In this document: piece by piece, positions 57,485-64,000 of the stretch
Numbering within the stretch: the first letter of the stretch is position 1
Layout: the number at the start of each line of letters is the position of its first letter
From: Scolanthus callimorphus
Taxonomy: Eukaryota; Cnidaria; Anthozoa; Actiniaria; Edwardsiidae
Direction: 5' to 3'
DNA: 64,000 nucleotides
Assembly (NCBI GenBank): GCA_033964015.1
Contig: CM066920.1
Span: 6,477,912-6,541,911 of the forward strand
The notes under the pieces: generated by a model
Seen by the model: only the letters and a program-made list of their open reading frames with translations
What the model was told of the DNA's origin: nothing
Database searches by the model: none
Program-made: the position numbers and the translations under genes

Positions 57485-60400
57485 CTATAAGTACGATGTC
57501 TGGGTGAACATTGTGTCTTCTTTTTGAGCCGAAGAACTCTTATTTTTCTCCTTTAAAATGTGAACAATCTCCATCAGAGTATCTTCAACACGAAGTAATC
57601 TCTGGTCCAAGGAGTCCATCCTACTCAGTACTCTCCCCAGGGGATCAGTTTTGCCTGCAAGTGGCTCAGAAATTTGCTTCGTTCTAGAAGCTGTGCCGTT
57701 TATTTTAGACGGGGCTGCATTGCTATGAATTGAGTTCGATTGTGTTTTCTCTTTGCTCTCGCTGTTTTTCTTGGCAATTCGACTAGTTTGTTCTGGCGTG
57801 TTAGGGACGTTGATTGTGGATAAACCAAGAGGGGCGCTTAGTACTAACGCTGACCATGGCACGTTACCGACTATTCCTGCTTCGACCTGTTGAGAGAAAA
57901 GGAACGAGTGAAATGACGGTTTTTATGTACCGAAGACTTGTAATTCGCCAGACGGCTCAAGGCAAGTGCGTCTTTCGGTTCGTCCTTTACAAGTGCAGGC
58001 CAACATGACTTTAACAATTAAAAGCATCTGGCCTGACGAACTAAAACGTTTAAGACCACATTATAAATACGCGACAAATTTTTAGCTCTGATACTTCGGT
58101 TGCAGTGCTCATGTGCCTCTAAAATACATTAACGTCCACTTCAAACAACCTATTCATCTAATTCGTCCTTTTCTTTATACTAGGCGAACTATTCCGAAGA
58201 CGTGTTATATGTTGGTGACGCATTAGGCGTGTCTACATGATGTGATGTGTTTTTTAATTTGAAACGTGACAGACAGACAGACAGAGCGAGTATGCTTCAT
58301 AACAGATTTATTTTGCCACTTCCTTATATGGTAGAAGTAACCAAATTTGATTTTGGTCGTGAGTGACGGCAAATGACAGCTCGATTCCATCATCGCGCCA
58401 TCGATGGATTTGCTGTTCAAGTGTAACTCCTCCATTTCTAGATTCCATTAGCTAGCTCAACCGTATTAAAAATTTACATCTTTTTACATTGCTAGTGGGC
58501 GTGAAATGATGTCGATGGCAGGTATTATGCTGACTAATGATATTTTATCGGCTTATAGGTGTTTTGTGGATTTGATACAAACATTATGGAGACTCACGAT
58601 CGAGGTTCGAGATAATGCTTCCATCTCTAGTTGCTGAAAACAAACGCCGCATGGTCATAATGTATTCTGAAATGATATCCCAGTTTATTCATCCATGCCA
58701 GTATCTCGATTCTGATTGGCTAAGAGTACGAAGCGAAATCAGTGTTGGCGCGCAGTTCGTGACGTCAATCTGCAGACATTAGGATTGATGCACTCTAATG
58801 ACGTCATAGCGCAAGCCAATAGGTTTGGGCGCCATGTTGGTTTTCATTTCGGAAGCGGAAACCAATTTTGACAATATTCTCGTCGAATCTGTTATGATTT
58901 TTGTTTGCTCAGGCACTATCTAAAGAACATCAACTATGGCTAATTGGTGAAAACCCGTTTCGCCGTGCAAGGCCTCATCGTTGACTTCGTTTAGCTAGGT
59001 AAGAATTCCTGGTTACTGAATAATATTCGATTTCCGCATGATAGTGAGATTTGTGAACGCCTCAAACGCCTCGGCGTTGACAATTCTCACTATCATGCTC
59101 AACCTCATTCAATAATAATTGTTTATGGTCCCTCAATCATTTGCACAAATAACCCTGGAATAAGCTACGGACAGGTCGTCTTCAGCGATATTTTTGCCCC
59201 TCCAGTGAAGTCCTATAAGAAAGGCACGACTAACACATGTGTGAGAGCTTAACTTACCGAGATAAAGCGGCCAAAGTTATGTGTAAAATTGAGGCGACGT
59301 TTCAGCTCTCCTTCTAGCTCGGGGTACGACTCGATGACGTCACAAAGATCAGACCACATTATGTAGTGAACCTCAGAGTAATTACGCACCAACAGACTCA
59401 CGTTGGCTTTTAAGGAGTGCGGAGTGCGCATGTCTTCATAATCGCCGCCCGCGCTATCTCCCGGTCCTGTCAATCAAAGTGAAGTCACAAAATAAGTCAA
59501 TCAAACTTAAAGTGCATTTCACCCTTAGTATGAAACCTCTTGGATTTTGTAAGTCAGAAAGAAAGGGGACAAGGGCGTCTTCTCCTCACCTTGAGAGGGG
59601 AAGACCACCAGACAAGGGGAGGTTGGAGTACTTCCTGGGCGGCATTGAAAAATGACGCAAATTGCTGCCGCGCAGCTTATAATAATGAGGGCAGATTCAC
59701 TGTGTATATATGCACCCGAGAGTCAGGTCATTGCACCGGGAGACAATCAGGGGTGGATCCAGGGTTTTGAATGAGTGTTTTGTTTACTGACCTGCTCTAG
59801 CTAGTAGCTATCAGGGGCATGCCTAAAACCAATTTCCTGACCGCCAGACGAGACTGATTTTCTTTAACTCTATTCATGTTTGAAAAAAATTGAGTCAAAC
59901 TACCCTGGTTCGATTTCCACCCTGACAGTGGCCTAGTCTAACGAAGTCCACCTTGAACAGGGGGGTAGAAGGCATTAGGACCTCGGTTTATTGTCTCGTC
60001 CGAAAGACTAAGCTGGAAACTTCGTAGAACTACGACTCAAACCGAAATAAGTTTTCTTCCGTCCTCCACCGACCGCAGCGGAGACCCAGCACGGTAACGC
60101 CGAGCCAACCAGCTACCCGCGAACAACGTATGACTGTGAAAAGTGCCGCGACACGATCGCGGCACGGATCCTGGCTTGCTGTAGATGCGGAATGAAATGG
60201 CGTAGTCGCGGCACGGTCACGGTCATGGTCGCGTCACGGCACAACTTTGTCGCTGCACTTTTCAAAATCTACGAAATTTGCTCTATGAACAAACTCAGGG
60301 GCGTAGCCAGGGGCCGCTCCCCACCCCTTTCTCGGGAGTTTTCCCATACATTTACTGTATTTGCTGGAGGAAATTTGAAAATTTTCGTCCCATGTTTTTA

Positions 60401-62473
60401 CTATCCGCCCCCCCCCCCTCTCCCCCATAACCAAAATTCCTGGCTACGCCCCTGAAGCTCACTATGCTCACTATATTTGGTGATCTCTCACTTACCCAAA
60501 ATAGACAAAGACCTTCCCTCCTTGACGACATCTACTGTCCCCATCACGAAGAAGTAAAAACAAGTGACCTCGTCTTCTTCTCTGATAATGTAATGACCAG
60601 GTAAAAAGTTCTTGATTTTGAACTTGACTGCCAAAGCCCGCAAGCAGCCCTGGCCAGCTCTTTGGAACACCGAGTGGGATCTGAGAACCTTACGATGGAT
60701 ATGCACGCACACGTCTTTTTGAAGACTAACAGGGAATCGTTGCAAAACCTGTTAAGGGAACATAGTAGCGAAAATAATTTGTCAGCTTTGGAAACGATGC
60801 CAAGAGGCTTTAACCTCTGGGGGATGCCTCTGGGGGGTGGCGGTGGGCCCTTAAAATAAAAATAAAACTGAGCTGAAGTGAACTTTGCATGTTAAGTTAC
60901 GGACGACAGCTCTCACTGTATTTCACTTTCCGCAAGAAACTAATAGAGCAGATTTCGTATGACTGTGAAAAGTGTCGCGGTACGGCGCGGTACTGTCGCG
61001 GTGGCGGTACGGAACCTGGCCTGCTGTAGATGGAATGAAGTCGCCAATGAAATCGCGCAGTCGCGGTACGGTCACGGTCGCGGCGCGGAACAACTTTGTG
61101 GCGGTACTTTTCACAGTCATACGAAATCTGCTCTAGTTCCTTATGCTATACTTACAGTATCTAATTGCTGATCTTGTTCAGACGACCACTCATGCGTGAA
61201 ATACTCGGTTAACGTATCGCGGAGGATGTCGGGTATTTTGTGAAAACGAATGAACTCCTTGATCACCTTCCGGTCTTTATGGTAGCGCGCGGTTCTTGAA
61301 TACAACCGCTGGATTATCGCGGTCATGTTACCAAATATGGCAGCGTACATCAAAGCTGTGAAAGGGGAATGAATGCTCAGAGGAACTGGTATTACACATC
61401 GCTCCCTAGCCAGGTGAGCGTGTTAGCCGGACACACAAAAAAAAACTCTGGCGCAAAAGCGCATGCCATATCTTACAAAAAAACACTGACGTTTTTACAC
61501 GAAACCCCTAAAAGAAACGATGGACCGCGACTTTAAGCCTGGTTTTCATATAGTCTTATCTGTCGACCGTGAAACAATGGAAATTGGAATTATTCTTTTG
61601 TTTCACGGTTGACTGATACGACAGATAAGACTATATGGAAACTAGGCTTTAACGGCGAGCGCATCCCTACCCTTATTAAGCGCGCTCAAGAAAGTCCAAA
61701 AAGTAGAAAACAAAAATATCCTGGGATGCACCATTCTCGTACCCTGAACTCCCCGGCTCGTCTGCTTACAAGGGAGACTCTGGGGACATCTATTTGAGGG
61801 CCTTCGCTGATTGGCTGATTTAAGGGTATGGGGTATGCGAAGAAAAGTGTTTCTCTTTAACGGCCCTGTATCAAATCTCGCGCATGCGTCAATGGCTGTC
61901 ACCCGAGAGGTGATGAGCCGGGGAGCTCTATGGGTTCGAGAATGGGGGTGCGGTTTCCCGAGTAGTAGTAATCTGACCACGCAGTATTTATCACTCAGGG
62001 TGCGCGCTACTTGGCGAAAAATACGCTGATTGTTTACGGATTTTTAGCCTAAAGTAGAGACTGGCTCTCAGTCTGCACTTACCCCCACTAAGCATCATTA
62101 CTATTACGAAAACCTTCTCCACTACAGTATTTGGCGCGACATTCCCAAAACCAATACTGGTCAGACTTGTCATGGTAAAATATAGTGACGTCACATAGCG
62201 GGCCGTCCTGGAAGGGCCACTATCCGGCACCGACTGATTTATGGGCCTCCCAATTTGCTTACTAAGGAGCCATATCCACCCATGTTTATTACTCCTATCG
62301 TTCCAGCCAATAGCATGCCACATACAAGCTAGCCAATGAGCGACCAATGAGAAGAGCGCAGTCAGTAAGACAACCACAGCGAGCCCGTACTCGGAGTAGC
62401 GATCAAGCTTGCGTGACACTCGCACCAGTCTTAACAGGCGCGCGGTTTTTAGAAGACCGGCGAGTGAGATAGC
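57485..62473 (-). CDS. Erg-type (KCNH/Kv11-like) K+ channel, Erg-B, 5' part not in window
   Basis: Exons (minus): 62473-62083, 61355-61156, 60748-60496, 59466-59258 and 57886-57485 (stop TAG), giving 484 aa from S4 to the C-terminus. It opens with [20 protein letters not shown] at S4. The filter is [11 protein letters not shown] and S6 is [14 protein letters not shown]; then C-linker ([18 protein letters not shown]), CNBHD, and a coiled coil ([18 protein letters not shown]). The second, third and fourth exons are 200, 253 and 209 bp, identical in length and phase to Erg-A. Pore helix FTMTSLTS has Thr at the human Ser620 position and Ala at the Ser631 position. The CNBHD ends HNF instead of YNL/FNL. 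S1-S3 exons are not seen between 62473 and 64000, so they lie beyond the window or are lost. Confidence 0.9.
60126..60284. repeat. Partial GAGCAGATTTCG-family MITE
   Basis: Left end lost (starts at CGTATGACTGTGAAAAGTGC); right end degenerate (CTACGAAATTTGCTC then TA). It lies in Erg-B between the third and fourth exons listed. Confidence 0.65.
60295..60455. repeat. 161-bp hairpin element (CAGGGGCGTAGCCAGG ends)
   Basis: TCAGGGGCGTAGCCAGG at the left is matched by CCTGGCTACGCCCCTGA at the right, with a C run inside. It ends about 40 bp from the donor of an Erg-B CNBHD exon. Confidence 0.65.
60946..61133. mobile_element. 188-bp TA-flanked MITE, GAGCAGATTTCG family
   Basis: Complete, with perfect-looking 20-bp inverted ends and TA flanks. 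It lies in an Erg-B intron, 22 bp downstream of the donor side of the exon at 61156-61355. Confidence 0.8.
61532..61652. repeat. 121-bp palindromic MITE
   Basis: TTTAAGCCTGGTTTTCATAT and AGTCTTATCTGTCG at the left are complemented at the right (CGACAGATAAGACTATATGG then AAACTAGGCTTTAA). The loop is about 50 bp. It lies in an Erg-B intron. Non-coding. Confidence 0.7.
61735..61950. repeat. Dispersed repeat in Erg-B intron
   Basis: Shares TCTCGCGCATGCGTCA, TGGCTGTCACC and GATTGGCTGATTT words with 27590-27990 and 48130-48300. It appears to be the most complete copy of that family in the window. Confidence 0.5.
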
Positions 62474-63448
62474 CTGGGGACGACAACAAGGGTGAAGTTT
62501 CAATAATGGTTCAACGGATTTCGAACTTAAAATTACGATTATCATCAATTGATAAACAGCCTGAAACATGACCATATTCCAATTATCTTCCTTCTATTAA
62601 AAACTATAAACAGAACGAAGCAATGTGTATAATGAACATGATCCAAAATAGTCCGAACCAAAAAAAAACCTGAATCGAACATCTAAGCCTACCCGATACC
62701 TTTTTGGCAAATACCGCTGGGCTACTTTGAGTGATGTTGTGGTTAAATGTTAGTTGTGCGATCGAAAGGAGCTGCTAAACACGGTTTGACTATTGTTTCA
62801 GAGGTCGCGGAATGATGAAAGTCTCAGTAAATAGCAATTTTGTTTAGTGATCTTACAATGTCATGTTTTGCGAATGTGATGTTTTGTTTAAAAAAATCAA
62901 TACTTAAAGATAAAACCATTTCTAATCCTCTCCATATTTCTTGTTTCGATTCCCTAATATTTGGACGATTATCTCAGTTTTGCGTATGAAGAAAAGAATG
63001 ACAAATGAAAAATATTTTATCTATATGTGTGTGCCACAGTGGGTGAGGGATGTTATTATTGTTTATCAGTGCCCCCTAACGCGCATTCATATTATCCATC
63101 ATTTCGTTTAAACAAAAAAGGAATAAATAATCTCAGAAAAAACTAGCGAGAAGCTCGAATGTCCTAGAATTCGCACTTGTCTAACACTTACCTGCTCGCC
63201 AGTTTGACATAAGACGTATGTAAAGCTGGTCGATTTACATATGTCGAATTTTCAAATTTTGTTGCACCTGCTTCTAGAATTTGTATTAGAATTTGTATGC
63301 ATAGTTATCACGAACATATGTACCCTGCTGGTAATTAAAAACCTCTATTAGTCTAATCCCTTTGCCGTATCTTCAATTATCCTACAAGTAACACGAAGAA
63401 GAATGACTGCTTGGTTTTTGAATTCCTTCAGAGCTATTATTATCTCTC
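62474..63448. other. Erg-B intron or upstream DNA, no exon found
   Basis: A/T-rich with no stretch encoding the expected S1-S3 segment (FKAVWDW or INFR motifs) on the minus strand. Confidence 0.55.
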
Positions 63449-63551
63449 TTAGGCCGAGGACATACGTCGTTCTAATCACGAGCCGTTCCTAATGGAAATG
63501 AACTTAGACAATAGAGTTTCCTCATTTGCATAAGGAACGGTATGTCCTATT
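63449..63551. repeat. Short family Y element
   Basis: TTAGGCCGAGGACATACGTC and GAGCCGTTCCTAATG at the left; CATTTGCATAAGGAACGG and TATGTCCTA at the right. Same ends as the 455-bp element at 13131-13585 but lacking its interior. Confidence 0.55.
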
Positions 63552-63552
63552 T

Positions 63553-64000
63553 ACCCGGGGGGACTCCAATATTTTTTGGTCGGGGATGATCGTCGGAAAT
63601 TTTCAGTTTCACCCCTAAAAGATACCAAACATGGCGTCGCTCAAATAATTTCTTACCCTAAAAGATAACTTAAAAGATGAGGTCGTGTGTGCCAAGTAGG
63701 CGCGAAGGGGGCAGGTAACAGGTAAAAGTTACCCATCAAGAAATTTCCTAAAATCTGCCTTTAATGTTATCTATTTTATTGTCTTCTCGTCGAGTAATCT
63801 CTCTTTCTTACACGGCTTTAAGGACCACCATCATGAGACAAAACAATTTGCCCTAAAATATACCAATCTCCCTAATTTTATTGAAGATTAAGATCACCCC
63901 TAAAAGAGACCAAGGCCCCGTGATTTTAACTCCTAAGTGAGACGACGATCATCCCCGACCAAAAAATATGGGAGTACCCCCCCCCCCCCCCCCCCGGGGG
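63553..64000. repeat. Inverted-repeat element (CCCGGGGGG ... TCGGGGATGATCGTCG), runs to window end
   Basis: Left arm CCCGGGGGGACTCC, ATATTTTTTGGTCGGGGATG; right arm at 63941-64000 is its inverse and ends in a long C run and GGGGG at the last base. The interior has CACCCCTAAAAGA words near both arms. A solo arm occurs at 24690-24805. From memory, this repeat type is familiar from coral genomes. Confidence 0.65.

Overview
This window is nuclear DNA from a multicellular animal. Real exons are short and joined by GT-AG introns, the encoded proteins are animal membrane signalling proteins, and most of the rest is transposon debris. The protein set (divergent Erg-type K+ channels, a nicotinic-type Cys-loop receptor, lineage-specific class A-like GPCRs) and the hairpin repeats look to me like an anthozoan cnidarian, probably a stony coral or close relative. 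That assignment is inference from recollection; no marker in the window proves it.

Layout. 1-21.7 kb: no convincing gene, only small inverted-repeat elements and AT-rich DNA, plus a candidate first exon at 19322-19360. 21.7-26.9 kb (+): complete 3' gene body of an Erg-type (KCNH, Kv11-like) channel, Erg-A, in 7 exons, with a purine-rich minisatellite in intron 2. 28.8-30.2 kb (-): GPCR-A, frameshifted before TM7. 30.4-34.7 kb: three mobile elements nested inside each other (outer inverted-repeat element, then a decayed piggyBac, then a 502-bp MITE). 35.4-38.5 kb (-): RTE-like non-LTR retrotransposon with one long open frame. 39.3-39.9 kb: 70-bp minisatellite. 41.2-42.6 kb (-): GPCR-B, a paralogue of GPCR-A, frameshifted at a run of eight C. 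43.3-43.8 kb: recent tandem duplication. 44.5-45.7 kb: E-box-containing minisatellite split by a tRNA-derived SINE. 45.7-53.2 kb (-): complete 8-exon Cys-loop receptor subunit, 539 aa by my splice model. 54.1-54.7 kb: a foldback element filled with a 34-35-bp tandem repeat. 57.5-62.5 kb (-): second Erg-type channel, Erg-B, whose S1-S3 exons lie beyond the window or are missing.

The locus therefore holds two paralogous K+ channels, two paralogous GPCRs and one ligand-gated channel, all membrane excitability components. Erg-A and Erg-B share exon boundaries exactly: three internal exons of 200, 253 and 209 bp are the same length in both. Both carry pore substitutions that in human ERG are known to weaken inactivation. 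Nothing here resembles a prokaryotic defence system, CRISPR array or operon. The most interesting material is the channel pore and ligand-pocket divergence, the twin frameshifted GPCRs, and the nested or VNTR-filled transposons.
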